DNA of 64,000 bases from the NCBI GenBank assembly GCA_947494305.1, contig CANLUL010000001.1, forward strand, positions 372,001-436,000, given 5' to 3'. This document shows, one piece after another, positions 53,810 to 62,390 of this stretch. Within the stretch, counting starts at the first letter, position 1; every line of letters starts with the position of its first letter. Below the pieces are notes generated by a model that saw only the letters and a program-made list of their open reading frames with translations, searched no databases and was not told the origin of the DNA. The DNA comes from an uncultured Sphingomonadaceae bacterium. Lineage in GTDB: Bacteria; Pseudomonadota; Alphaproteobacteria; Sphingomonadales; Sphingomonadaceae. The translations under genes were made by a program, and so were the position numbers.

Positions 53810-53944
53810 ATGTCACGTAAGTTGGTATTCATCATTGTTTTTCTAGGGCTTGTCATAGCTGCAATGTTTTTCTTGGCATCGATGGATGTTGAAGTAAAAG
53901 AGCAGCCTGTTGAAAAGCCGATCATTGGTGAAGAACTGAACTGA
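53810..53944 (+). CDS. 44-residue single-helix membrane protein
   Basis: An ORF of 44 codons starting ATG-TCA-CGT, missed by length limits. It has a basic start (SRKL), one membrane helix (about residues 5-22) and an acidic/basic tail ending PIIGEELN. The stop is two bases before the next gene's start, so it is cotranscribed with it. No known family recognised. The tail would be periplasmic by the positive-inside rule. Confidence 0.6.
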   Translation: MSRKLVFIIVFLGLVIAAMFFLASMDVEVKEQPVEKPIIGEELN

Positions 53945-53946
53945 AT

Positions 53947-55809
53947 ATGCGTCTGGGATTTAGGAAAATTGCATTTGTCAGCACCGCTATTGCGGTCACT
54001 GCGATATCCCTCCCGGTTTTGGGGCAGGATAACCCGGAATCTTTGCTGCCTCCGGGATTTGGAGATCCGGCTCCCGCACCAGCACCGAGTCCTGCGCCGG
54101 CTCCGGCGCCAACCCCTGCACCCGGACCAGTTGCACCAAGACCAGCTGCTCCTGCTACGCCAAGCGCAGGGTCATCGATTGTCAGTGATCCCGGCTCAGT
54201 ACCCGATATCTCTTTACGGTCGCCGTCATCCTTATTGGACCTTGATCCTGAAAGTGATTTGGGTGAGCTCGAAGAAGCTTTTCGTCCGCGATATTATCTT
54301 CCAAAAAGTCAACGTCGGTCGTTGAAGAAAATTGGCGTTTTGACCACCGAATCCGGTGGGATGTCTGAAGATAGTTTTGGTGCCGAAGGCGGTGAATATC
54401 TAACTAGATTGATCAAAAACCTCAACGGGCCGATTTTCTCCCGCTGGGGCTCAATATTGCTCCGTCGCGCGCTTTTGAGCACGGTCAACAGTCCAGATAA
54501 TGTCGAACCCGCAGATTGGGTTGCCGAACGAGCTTGGCGGCTTTTGCTGATCGGTGAAGCCGATGCTGCTCGTGCACTCGTTTTGAAAGTGGATGGCGGC
54601 AACTATACCCCAAGGCTTTATACAGTGGCCATGCAGGCCCATCTAGCAACCGCTGACCCTGCCGGTATTTGCCCATTTGTTCCCGATGGATACCGGGTGC
54701 ATGAAGATACGCCAACCTGGGCAATGTTTCGCCCCATTTGCGCATCTTTATCCGGTGAGCAACGCCGAGCAACCAATTTGCTACGATCGGCACGCCGCGA
54801 TAAAGTGGCAACTGGTATAGATTATTTGCTGGCCGAAAAAACCATTGGCGCCGGATTTGCAGGTCGCCGGGCCGTGACCATTAAATGGGATGAAGTTCAA
54901 TATTTCAACAATTGGCGCTTTGGTTTGGGAGCAGCGACCGGTGTTGAACCTCCAGATTTTTTATACCGCCAGGCTGGCCGTCATGTTCAGGGTTGGCGCG
55001 CGCGCGCACCGATGCTCTCCAAAGAATCACGTATGAAAGCTGCCGATATTGCGGCTGCCCTGGGTGTTCTTTCCAATTCAGCAATGGTTGATCTCTACGC
55101 GGCGACCTTTGATGATCCAGAAGCTGGGGATGATTTACGGGCAAGGGCATCGACACTTCGGCAGGCTTATGTTGGTGGTTCGCTAAGTGAAAGAATTTCA
55201 GCCATGCAGGCGCTTTGGGATCGATCAAATGGTATGATGGCATCCTATTCAGCGAAGATATTAACTGCCCGTGCCGCCGCCCAGATTCCTGCTTCGGCCG
55301 AATTGTCCGATCAGAGCTTTGATCTTCTAGCTTCGATGTTGTCGGCTGGATATGATCGCAATGCAGCACGTTGGACCAATGTCGTATCGGAAGGGAGCGA
55401 TGCCTGGGCTTTATTAGCCGTTGGTAATCCAACCTCTTCCGCCAATACCGACTATGGTGCCCTCGATGAGTTCGCCGACAATGACAACAGTGAGAACCAG
55501 CTTCGGAGTCAGTTTTTATTGGCAGCCCTTGCTGGTTTGGAACGCGTAGAAGCGGAAGCGCAGCAGGAGTTTGCTGGCGATCTAAATCTCGATTTGACCC
55601 AGACCAGCAAGTGGGGCCGCGCTATTCAATCAGCTGCGCAGCGCGGTCAGTCGGCCACAGTAGCCTTATTGGCAGCGGTGGGAATGCAGGGGCGCGATTG
55701 GAATGCGATGTCGCCTTTGCACCTCTATCATATCACGCGATCACTAAAGCGCGTCGGATTGGAGCCAGAGGCTCGCATGATCGCGGTTGAGGCCTTGTCC
55801 CGTACATAA
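53947..55809 (+). CDS. Proline-rich exported protein of unknown function
   Basis: A 620-residue protein with a signal peptide (cleavage near VLGQ, residue 26) and a Pro/Ala-rich linker (about residues 36-75). The remainder is mostly helical and Ala-rich, with repeating segments of about 30-40 residues such as AWRLLLIGEADAARALVLKVDGG and RRATNLLRSARRDKVATG, suggesting a tetratricopeptide-like solenoid. I do not recognise a named family. It lies two bases after the small membrane protein and 39 bases before xerD. It probably works in the periplasm. Confidence 0.8.
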   Translation: MRLGFRKIAFVSTAIAVTAISLPVLGQDNPESLLPPGFGDPAPAPAPSPAPAPAPTPAPGPVAPRPAAPATPSAGSSIVSDPGSVPDISLRSPSSLLDLDPESDLGELEEAFRPRYYLPKSQRRSLKKIGVLTTESGGMSEDSFGAEGGEYLTRLIKNLNGPIFSRWGSILLRRALLSTVNSPDNVEPADWVAERAWRLLLIGEADAARALVLKVDGGNYTPRLYTVAMQAHLATADPAGICPFVPDGYRVHEDTPTWAMFRPICASLSGEQRRATNLLRSARRDKVATGIDYLLAEKTIGAGFAGRRAVTIKWDEVQYFNNWRFGLGAATGVEPPDFLYRQAGRHVQGWRARAPMLSKESRMKAADIAAALGVLSNSAMVDLYAATFDDPEAGDDLRARASTLRQAYVGGSLSERISAMQALWDRSNGMMASYSAKILTARAAAQIPASAELSDQSFDLLASMLSAGYDRNAARWTNVVSEGSDAWALLAVGNPTSSANTDYGALDEFADNDNSENQLRSQFLLAALAGLERVEAEAQQEFAGDLNLDLTQTSKWGRAIQSAAQRGQSATVALLAAVGMQGRDWNAMSPLHLYHITRSLKRVGLEPEARMIAVEALSRT

Positions 55810-55848
55810 GCTGTTCTTTTTCGCGTTGTTGGCTAGTATTGAGACGCG

Positions 55849-56745
55849 ATGAGCAATGATGCTGCCCTGATCGATCGGTTTTTGGAAATGATGGCTGCTG
55901 AAAGCGGAGCGTCAGCGAACACGCTTGCCGCTTATCAATCTGATTTGTTGCAGGTATCTGAATTTTTAAGTGGATCTATGTCGGGCGCCGATCGCGACAG
56001 TATGAAAAAGCTGCCCCAATTTTGGGGTGATTTGCAGAACAGCACTGTTTCACGGAAGGTTTCTGCCATTCGACGTTTTTACGGGTTTCTGCTTGAGGAA
56101 GGGTTTCGTGATGACGATCCGTCAGACGCGTTGCCTCGGCCCAGCAACTCTCGCACCTTACCAAAAATCTTGTCACATGGAGAAATTGCTAAGCTATTTG
56201 AGATTGTTGAAAGCCAGGGCAGCAATGGGGCGGTCTCAAAAAAGAATGCACGTCTTAGTGCTATGTTGGAACTGCTCTATGGTTCGGGTCTGCGGGCCAG
56301 TGAGCTTATCGCTCTTCCCAGAAAAGCCATCGTCGCGGACAAGCCATTTCTGATCATTACTGGAAAGGGCGGCAAAGAAAGGTTGGTTCCTATTTCAGAT
56401 CGAGCGCGGCAAGCGACAGACCGATGGAAAGACCATATCTCAACGGATGAGAAATTCCTGTTTCCCTCAAGAAAAGGCCATATCTCCAGGATAAGATTAT
56501 ATCAGATGATAAAAGATTTGGCGGTCCAGGCGGGTATCAACCCCACTAGAATTAGCCCTCATGTATTGCGTCATGCGTTTGCCACACACCTGTTAGAAGG
56601 CGGTGCGGACCTTCGCGCATTGCAGACTTTATTGGGACATAGCGATATTTCGACAACTCAAATTTATACCCATGTGGATGGTGCTCGTTTGGTCGAGCTC
56701 GTGAATCGTCGCCATCCACTTGCCAATCGCGATCTGGTGCGTTGA
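55849..56745 (+). CDS. xerD: Tyrosine recombinase XerD
   Basis: Partner of XerC in chromosome-dimer resolution at dif. The 298-residue protein has a core-binding domain (SANTLAAYQSDLLQVSEFL) and the catalytic residues Arg in GSGLRASELI, Lys in TGKGGKERLVP, His/Arg in HVLRHAFATHLL, His in LLGHSDISTTQ and Tyr in IYTHVD. It is distinct in sequence from xerC at 11329. It is followed by accA after 31 bases. Confidence 0.93.
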   Translation: MSNDAALIDRFLEMMAAESGASANTLAAYQSDLLQVSEFLSGSMSGADRDSMKKLPQFWGDLQNSTVSRKVSAIRRFYGFLLEEGFRDDDPSDALPRPSNSRTLPKILSHGEIAKLFEIVESQGSNGAVSKKNARLSAMLELLYGSGLRASELIALPRKAIVADKPFLIITGKGGKERLVPISDRARQATDRWKDHISTDEKFLFPSRKGHISRIRLYQMIKDLAVQAGINPTRISPHVLRHAFATHLLEGGADLRALQTLLGHSDISTTQIYTHVDGARLVELVNRRHPLANRDLVR

Positions 56746-56776
56746 CCTTTTGGGCGCGCAGTTCTAACTGAATAGC

Positions 56777-57724
56777 ATGTCATCCTATCTTGATTTTGAA
56801 AAGCCAATCGCTGCGCTGGAATCGCGTATAATCGAATTGAAGGACACAGCGGATGAAGGATCTTTGGATCTGGAAACCGAAATCGAAAAACTGCAAGTCA
56901 AATCAGCGAAAATGCTGAAAGACACTTATGCAAATTTAAGCCCCTGGCAAAAAACACAAGTAGCCCGGCATCCTGAGCGCCCGCATTTCAAAGACCTAGT
57001 TTCCGAGATGTTTGAGGAGTTTGTACCGCTAGGTGGTGATCGGAACTTTGGCGACGACCAAGCGATCTTGGGCGGCTTTGCTAAAATTGGTGATCAGCGG
57101 ATTGTGGTTATCGGTCACGAAAAAGGTGACGATACCGAAAGCCGGCTCAAACATAATTTTGGCATGGGCAAACCGGAAGGGTATCGCAAGGCGATCCGAT
57201 TGATGGATCTGGCCGACCGGTTTTCGCTGCCTGTGGTGACACTTGTTGATACATCCGGAGCATTTCCCGGGGTTTCCGCCGAGGAGCGCGGCCAAGCAGA
57301 AGCCATCGCCCGTTCGACAGAAAAATGTCTGTCCTTAGGTGTTCCTGTTGTGGCGGTAATAGTCGGAGAAGGAGGGTCCGGGGGCGCTGTAGCTCTGGCA
57401 ACTGCGGAGCGAGTGCTTATGCTGGAGCATTCGGTTTATTCGGTTATCTCACCGGAAGGTTGTGCATCGATATTGTGGCGGACCGGTGACAAAGCCGATA
57501 TTGCAGCAGATGCGATGAAGATTACCGCGCAAAATTTGAAGAAACTCGGTGTTATTGATAAGGTTGTAAAAGAGCCGGTTGGCGGAGCTCACCGCGACAA
57601 AGCCCTATGTATTGCTACGCTGGGCAAAGCCATTGCTTCTGAATTGAAGGAATTGGGCGCGATGGATAGACAAGAGTTGCGGTCTTTGCGGCGGGAGAAA
57701 TTCTTGAAAATCGGGTCTCTCTAA
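56777..57724 (+). CDS. accA: Acetyl-CoA carboxylase carboxyltransferase subunit alpha
   Basis: The alpha half of the carboxyltransferase that makes malonyl-CoA for fatty-acid synthesis. The 315-residue protein matches the family along its length: [82 protein letters not shown], and [12 protein letters not shown]. The C-terminal [11 protein letters not shown] is typical. Its partner accD is not in this window. Confidence 0.97.
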   Translation: MSSYLDFEKPIAALESRIIELKDTADEGSLDLETEIEKLQVKSAKMLKDTYANLSPWQKTQVARHPERPHFKDLVSEMFEEFVPLGGDRNFGDDQAILGGFAKIGDQRIVVIGHEKGDDTESRLKHNFGMGKPEGYRKAIRLMDLADRFSLPVVTLVDTSGAFPGVSAEERGQAEAIARSTEKCLSLGVPVVAVIVGEGGSGGAVALATAERVLMLEHSVYSVISPEGCASILWRTGDKADIAADAMKITAQNLKKLGVIDKVVKEPVGGAHRDKALCIATLGKAIASELKELGAMDRQELRSLRREKFLKIGSL

Positions 57725-57851
57725 CTAGATTTTTGTCTGAATCAAGGTCACCTGTCGAACATCAGTTTGCCGCTGTGAAAGGCCATTTTACAGGACCAAC
57801 CCTTTTGTTTGGCTGCTGCCTCATGTAGTTAACATGTATGAGGAGAGTATC

Positions 57852-59363
57852 ATGAGTTCCAGTTTTGCAAAATTATTGACCATTACAACCGCCATGGCGC
57901 TTGTTGCCTGTACAGGTTCGGGAGCGGATGCGGGTTCGGTTGAATCGGCGGGAAGCGCAGCAAGTCAGCAAAAAGGTGAAGTGCGATCGATCTCTGCTGC
58001 AGACAAGAAAAAAGGCGCTGAGGCTCATCCGCAACTTATGGAGGAATTCGGCGGTTCTTATACCGGACGACAAGTTGGGTATGTTGTCCGTGTGGGGCAG
58101 GATATTGCGGTGCAATCTGGATTGGGGGATGCCCGGAGTGATTTTACCGTCACCTTGCTCAACAGTCCGGCTAACAATGCATTCGCCATCCCCGGCGGCT
58201 ATGTGTATCTCACCAGGCAGCTCATGGCACTGATGAACGATGAAGCCGAAATGGCCGGCGTATTGGGTCATGAAGTTGGCCATGTTGCAGCTGAACATGG
58301 CCGAAAACGGCAAAGGGCAGCCAAAAGAAACAGCATATTGGGCGTATTGGGCCAGATTGGCTCGGCGGTGTTATTGGGTGACTCGCAATTGGGTCGGCTG
58401 GGACAGGAGGTTTTCGGAACTGGAAGCCAGCTCCTGACTCTTAAATTTTCTCGAAAACAAGAATATGAAGCGGATGATCTGGGCATCCAATATTTGGCTT
58501 CAGCTGGATATGATCCAAACGCATTGTCGACAATGCTAGCATCGCTGGCCGCGCAATCCGCGATTGATGCTAGAGTTGCGGGACGAGATGCTCGGAGTAC
58601 TCCAGAATGGTCAAGTACCCACCCGGATCCGGCGCGCCGTGTCAGCCGGGCTGCTCGAAATGCAAACAAGCTCGGCGTCACGGGAGGCAAAAGAAACAGA
58701 GCTACTTTTTTGACCAATCTTGACGGGATAATGTACGGTGATGATCCCAAACAAGGTGTGGTTGAGGGAAATAACTTTCGGCACCCGGATCTAAAACTCA
58801 AATTTTCCGTTCCCAATGGTTTCGGCATGCAAAACGGAGCGCGGGCAGTTTCTATTAGCGGATCTGGGGGGCAGGGTCAGTTCACGACTGCTGCCTATAA
58901 CGGTAACATGCGCAGCTATATTGATGCTGCATTTAAGGGATTGGCTGGCAAAGGAAAAACTATTTCCTACGGAGAAATCCAAAAAACCACGGTTAACGGA
59001 CTTCCTGCTTCCTATGCCACGGGCCGGGTGAACAGTAATAATGGTCAGGTAGATGTTACCGTTTTTGCGTACGAGTTTTCAAAAAGTCGCGCATTTCACT
59101 TTGCTACTATCGCGCCAACCGGCCGCGCATCGGTGTTTTCGTCCATGTATCAAAGCGTATCTAGAATGAGCACAACAGAAGCGTCTGGGATAAAGGCGCG
59201 TAAAATTGATGTTGTTACGGTGCAGAGAGGTGATACGATCGCTTCAATTTCCAGGAAAATGGCTTACTCATCATATCAGCAGGATCGGTTTCTGGTTCTA
59301 AACCGATTGCGAGCTAGTGATTCTTTGCGCGCTGGTCAAAAAGTGAAACTCGTCACCTACTGA
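57852..59363 (+). CDS. M48 family metalloprotease lipoprotein with C-terminal LysM-like domain
   Basis: A 503-residue protein. The signal sequence ends in a lipobox, LVAC (about residue 19). The M48 domain has the zinc motif GHEVGHVAAEHGRKR (about residue 138) and the later Glu in SRKQEYEADDLGIQYLA. After an intermediate domain, the last 50 residues (VVTVQRGDTIASISRKM to LRAGQKVKLV) form a LysM-like peptidoglycan-binding domain. It resembles the BepA/YfgC class of outer-membrane quality-control proteases. The ATG at 57852 is preceded by GGAGAG six bases away; the frame extends to 57834. A terminator follows at 59384. Confidence 0.92.
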   Translation: MSSSFAKLLTITTAMALVACTGSGADAGSVESAGSAASQQKGEVRSISAADKKKGAEAHPQLMEEFGGSYTGRQVGYVVRVGQDIAVQSGLGDARSDFTVTLLNSPANNAFAIPGGYVYLTRQLMALMNDEAEMAGVLGHEVGHVAAEHGRKRQRAAKRNSILGVLGQIGSAVLLGDSQLGRLGQEVFGTGSQLLTLKFSRKQEYEADDLGIQYLASAGYDPNALSTMLASLAAQSAIDARVAGRDARSTPEWSSTHPDPARRVSRAARNANKLGVTGGKRNRATFLTNLDGIMYGDDPKQGVVEGNNFRHPDLKLKFSVPNGFGMQNGARAVSISGSGGQGQFTTAAYNGNMRSYIDAAFKGLAGKGKTISYGEIQKTTVNGLPASYATGRVNSNNGQVDVTVFAYEFSKSRAFHFATIAPTGRASVFSSMYQSVSRMSTTEASGIKARKIDVVTVQRGDTIASISRKMAYSSYQQDRFLVLNRLRASDSLRAGQKVKLVTY

Positions 59364-59383
59364 TTTCACTTGGCACAAAAAAA

Positions 59384-59409
59384 GGACGGCAACCCGAAGG
59401 CTGCCGTCC
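59384..59409. terminator. Bidirectional rho-independent terminator
   Basis: Stem GGACGGCA / TGCCGTCC (8 bp), extended inward by CC and GG around a CGAA loop. A run of seven A's on the left and seven T's on the right make it active on both strands. It ends the M48 protease transcript and the converging Flp pilin transcript. Confidence 0.9.
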
Positions 59410-59432
59410 GCTTTTTTTAAGTATCTGAGCTC

Positions 59433-59609
59433 TTATTGAGGCTCACCAGTTTCCATGGTATCAGAAACTTCATTGAAGGTATTACCCAACTGATCACCCA
59501 ACTGACCCATTGCAACGATAGCTGCAACAGCGATTAGAGCAGCGATCAAGCCATATTCAATAGCCGTTGCGCCTTCTTCGTTCTTAAACATTTTACGTAC
59601 GAGTTTCAT
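59433..59609 (-). CDS. Flp family type IVb pilin
   Basis: A 58-residue pilin precursor. The leader is KLVRKMFKNEEGATAIEYGLIAALIAV, with the prepilin peptidase site GATAIEYG (cleavage after Gly, Glu at position 5 after it). A hydrophobic helix follows, then a short hydrophilic tail ending ETGEPQ. The ATG at 59609 has AGGAG about seven bases upstream; a longer frame begins at 59639. No Tad assembly genes are adjacent. Terminated by the hairpin at 59384. Confidence 0.9.
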   Translation of the reverse strand: MKLVRKMFKNEEGATAIEYGLIAALIAVAAIVAMGQLGDQLGNTFNEVSDTMETGEPQ

Positions 59610-59717
59610 GTCTGGTCTCCTATATTTGACAAACTTCACTTACCCAATTGGGATAATTTATTCCCAATATTCAACACCCTAGATTACAAACCTTTATAAA
59701 TGTTTAAGTGCGAGAGC

Positions 59718-59894
59718 TTAATTTGAAGCTTCCGTTACCTGATTGGCAATGCCGCCCCATGTGTTTCCAGTTTGACCGGCAAGCCCGTAGATAGCAGCAA
59801 GTGCTGCTAGGGCGACTAAGGATACCATCAAGCCATATTCAACGGCCGTTGCACCTTTTTCAGAGAGATACAGATTTTTAAGAATTTTGATCAT
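59718..59894 (-). CDS. Second Flp family type IVb pilin (diverged)
   Basis: A 58-residue pilin precursor, too short for common length limits. It begins MIKILKNLYLSEKGATAVEYGLM, with the same GATAVEYG site as its neighbour, then a hydrophobic stretch and the tail NQVTEASN. It differs from the first pilin over most of the helix, so they may be alternative subunits. AGAGAG precedes the ATG. It shares orientation with the first pilin and lies 108 bases upstream of it. Confidence 0.85.
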   Translation of the reverse strand: MIKILKNLYLSEKGATAVEYGLMVSLVALAALAAIYGLAGQTGNTWGGIANQVTEASN

Positions 59895-59988
59895 TTCTCT
59901 CTTTCACTCAACATCGATAACGTTCTACTAAGTTGTGAACAGCTCTGTTTTCCCAGATATGTGTTAACAAAACCCTTAAATCGGAAAA

Positions 59989-60402
59989 ATGATGCAAAAA
60001 AAACCGACGCTTTTGTTCGTAGTGGCTGCGGCTTTACTCAACGAAAGGGGCGATATTCTGGTTCAAAAGCGCCCGGAAGGCAAACCGATGGCTGGTCTGT
60101 GGGAATTCCCTGGTGGCAAAATAGAGCAGCACGAAACACCCGAAAATGCTCTGGCCAGAGAATTGAGAGAAGAGTTAGGCATCGAAACAACGTCTGTTGA
60201 TTTTGAACCCATCACCTTTGCGAGCGAGCCATTGGAAAGCAGATCATTGGTATTGCTGTTGTATAGATGTCGTACGTGGTTGGGACGGCCGGAAAGTCAA
60301 GAATCGGCCGAGGTGCAATGGGTTTCGTTGCCGCAGCTAAAAAAGCTTGAAATGCCTCCGGCAGATGGCCCTCTTGTCGATCGACTTCTAGAGTTGGAAT
60401 AG
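59989..60402 (+). CDS. mutT: 8-oxo-dGTP diphosphatase MutT (Nudix hydrolase)
   Basis: Hydrolyses oxidised nucleotides to prevent mutation. The 137-residue protein has a typical Nudix box GGKIEQHETPENALARELREELG (about residues 43-65) and the MutT-like ILVQKRPEGKPMAGLWEFPGG. It ends one base before the converging methyltransferase gene. The start may be one codon later. Confidence 0.93.
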   Translation: MMQKKPTLLFVVAAALLNERGDILVQKRPEGKPMAGLWEFPGGKIEQHETPENALARELREELGIETTSVDFEPITFASEPLESRSLVLLLYRCRTWLGRPESQESAEVQWVSLPQLKKLEMPPADGPLVDRLLELE

Positions 60403-60403
60403 C

Positions 60404-61264
60404 TTAGGATCGATCGTTCAGTGCATTTTTTAGCGACATTTGTCCTGAGCCTCTGGGGGCCGCTTTTGGTTGATCAGGATGTGGTGCCCAACCAGATACT
60501 TGTATTACTTCCAAATATTCGGTGGTCTTCCCTTGCTCATCAGCTCGGTTTGTAAAAAATTCCGGCACAAATCCCGCCACAAACCTTCGTAACGGCAGAA
60601 CGTTGCTAAGCAATAGGTTGCCTCCACCGAAATCTCTTATGTCGTCAATCAAGCGACTGACCGTGCCATATCGCAGTTTCAGCGTATCACTGTCGACCAC
60701 CGGCAACGCAAATCCGGTGCGTTGTAATAAATCGCCCATTGTCCGAATATCAATTTGCGGATGAATATGATTTCTAACCCTATCACCCTCCGCTTCTAAC
60801 AGTGTCGATTTCAGGGTACTTAGACTTTCGGCGCCCAAAAAAGCTCCCAAGAATAATCCATCTGGCTTCAAGACCCTGCGGATTAAACTTAAGGCACCGG
60901 GTAGATCATTGACGGTATCCAATCCTCCTATTGAGATAACCAGATCAAAACTTGCATCGGCAAATGGTAATCTATCTTCATCGCATTGAACGCCTCTTGC
61001 TCTAGCGGACAGCAAGTATGAAGAGTCTGCGATGGTCTGATGCATGCCTAGCGATTTGAGCTTGTCCGCTAAATATTCAGAACCCAGTCCAACGATCAAG
61101 CAACGTCTAAATGATCGTGAAACCAATTGAAGTCGATCATATAACTCGTCGGCCATTTCCTTGTGAAGGAAGTCTCTCCCGTGCGCCCGAACATAGGCGC
61201 GGTCTCGAACGGTTCGTCGTCTGCTACGGTCAAAAATCTCTGAGATGTTGTCAGTTGCGGTCAT
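60404..61264 (-). CDS. SAM-dependent methyltransferase (BioC/NDUFAF5-like)
   Basis: A 286-residue class I methyltransferase. The SAM-binding glycine region CLIVGLGSEYLADKLKSLG (about residue 55) and the acidic and post-II motifs DLVISIGGLDTVNDLPGALSLIRRVLKPDGLFLGAFLGAE are visible. The overall form and flanking helices resemble NDUFAF5 (arginine hydroxylase assembly factor of complex I) and BioC; the latter role needs biotin genes nearby, which are absent, so complex I assembly is the better guess. It is divergent from comF with overlapping promoter regions. Confidence 0.85.
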   Translation of the reverse strand: MTATDNISEIFDRSRRRTVRDRAYVRAHGRDFLHKEMADELYDRLQLVSRSFRRCLIVGLGSEYLADKLKSLGMHQTIADSSYLLSARARGVQCDEDRLPFADASFDLVISIGGLDTVNDLPGALSLIRRVLKPDGLFLGAFLGAESLSTLKSTLLEAEGDRVRNHIHPQIDIRTMGDLLQRTGFALPVVDSDTLKLRYGTVSRLIDDIRDFGGGNLLLSNVLPLRRFVAGFVPEFFTNRADEQGKTTEYLEVIQVSGWAPHPDQPKAAPRGSGQMSLKNALNDRS

Positions 61265-61304
61265 ATCGCCTTGTTCCTTTCAGTGGACGGAGCAAAATGT
61301 CAAA

Positions 61305-62045
61305 ATGAGTTTTTCTTCCCCTTCGCAATTCAACCCAATTAATTGGATTCTACCAAGCCGGTGCCCGCTTTGTGGCATCGTGGTCATCAACGATCATCAA
61401 TTCTGTCTTTCATGCTGGCGGAAATTAAATTTTATTAGTCCACCATGGTGTGCATCTTGCGGCCTTCCTTTTGCCTTTGAGCGAGCTTCTGGTGCAGTTT
61501 GTGCAAAATGCATCGAATTCCCGCCAGATCATGACGGCGTAAGAGCAGCCGTTGTCTACAACGATGATAGCAGCCAAATTGCCATGGGATTGAAGTACTC
61601 GGCAAAACTGGGATTTGCTGCGCTAATCGCAAACCATCTGGAGAAATATCTAGATGAATTTGATGATGAAGCGGTCTTGCTGCCAGTGCCGCTGCACCGG
61701 AAGCGATTGTGGAGCAGGGGTTTCAATCAGTCGGTTCTGATTGCAAATGCACTTTCCGTAAAATCCGGTCTTGTCCAAAAAAACAATATCCTTGTTCGGC
61801 ACCTCGCTACCCCGCCACTGCGTTCGATGGCCATGAATGAACGTCGGACACTGTTGGCGCGCGCGATATCCATTCGTAAGAAGGCCAGACATCAAGTCGC
61901 CAACCGAACGATCTTGTTGATCGATGATGTTTATACGACAGGTGCCACTTCAAACATCTGCGCGAGAACATTAAAGCGCGCGGGTGCCAGCAAAGTTATT
62001 GTTCTATGCTGGGCAAGGGTCGTCTTGCGTCCAGAAGGCGTATAG
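61305..62045 (+). CDS. ComF family protein
   Basis: A 246-residue ComF-like phosphoribosyltransferase-fold protein. A zinc-type region at the N-terminus has CPLCGIVV, CLSCW, CASCG and CAKC. The PRPP loop is TILLIDDVYTTGATSNICARTLKRAGA near the C-terminus. ComF proteins are linked to DNA uptake in competent bacteria but are widespread in others with no competence. The ATG at 61305 starts MSFSSPSQF; a longer frame from 61245 overlaps the divergent methyltransferase start. Confidence 0.9.
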   Translation: MSFSSPSQFNPINWILPSRCPLCGIVVINDHQFCLSCWRKLNFISPPWCASCGLPFAFERASGAVCAKCIEFPPDHDGVRAAVVYNDDSSQIAMGLKYSAKLGFAALIANHLEKYLDEFDDEAVLLPVPLHRKRLWSRGFNQSVLIANALSVKSGLVQKNNILVRHLATPPLRSMAMNERRTLLARAISIRKKARHQVANRTILLIDDVYTTGATSNICARTLKRAGASKVIVLCWARVVLRPEGV

Positions 62046-62132
62046 ATTGTAACCAGTTTCAAACCCTGCATCATCGCATGACTTGTTTATCTTCTCCAGA
62101 GCACCTATTTTCAGGGAGAAATGGGGAAGCCA

Positions 62133-62390
62133 ATGCCAAGAATTGAAATCTATACGAAATTTACCTGTGGGTTCTGTTTTAGGGCCAAATCTTTGCTGAA
62201 TGATAAGAATGTTACCTTTGAAGAATATGACATTACGATGGGCGGTGCCAAGCGTGAGGAGATGATCCAGCGTGCCAATGGCGGTTCCACTGTTCCGCAA
62301 ATTTTTATCAATGACCAGCATATCGGTGGATCGGATGATCTTGCTGCCTTGGAACGGTCCGGTAAGCTAGATGCATTGTTGGCGGTCTAG
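62133..62390 (+). CDS. grxC: Glutaredoxin 3 (CGFC active site)
   Basis: An 85-residue glutaredoxin that reduces disulphides with glutathione. The active site is C12-G-F-C15 in KFTCGFCFRAK, where most GrxC have CPYC. The glutathione-binding TVPQIFINDQHIGGSDDL follows. GGGGA lies five bases before the ATG at 62133; a start at 62121 is possible. It is immediately followed by the nitrilase gene, so both are cotranscribed. Confidence 0.94.
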   Translation: MPRIEIYTKFTCGFCFRAKSLLNDKNVTFEEYDITMGGAKREEMIQRANGGSTVPQIFINDQHIGGSDDLAALERSGKLDALLAV

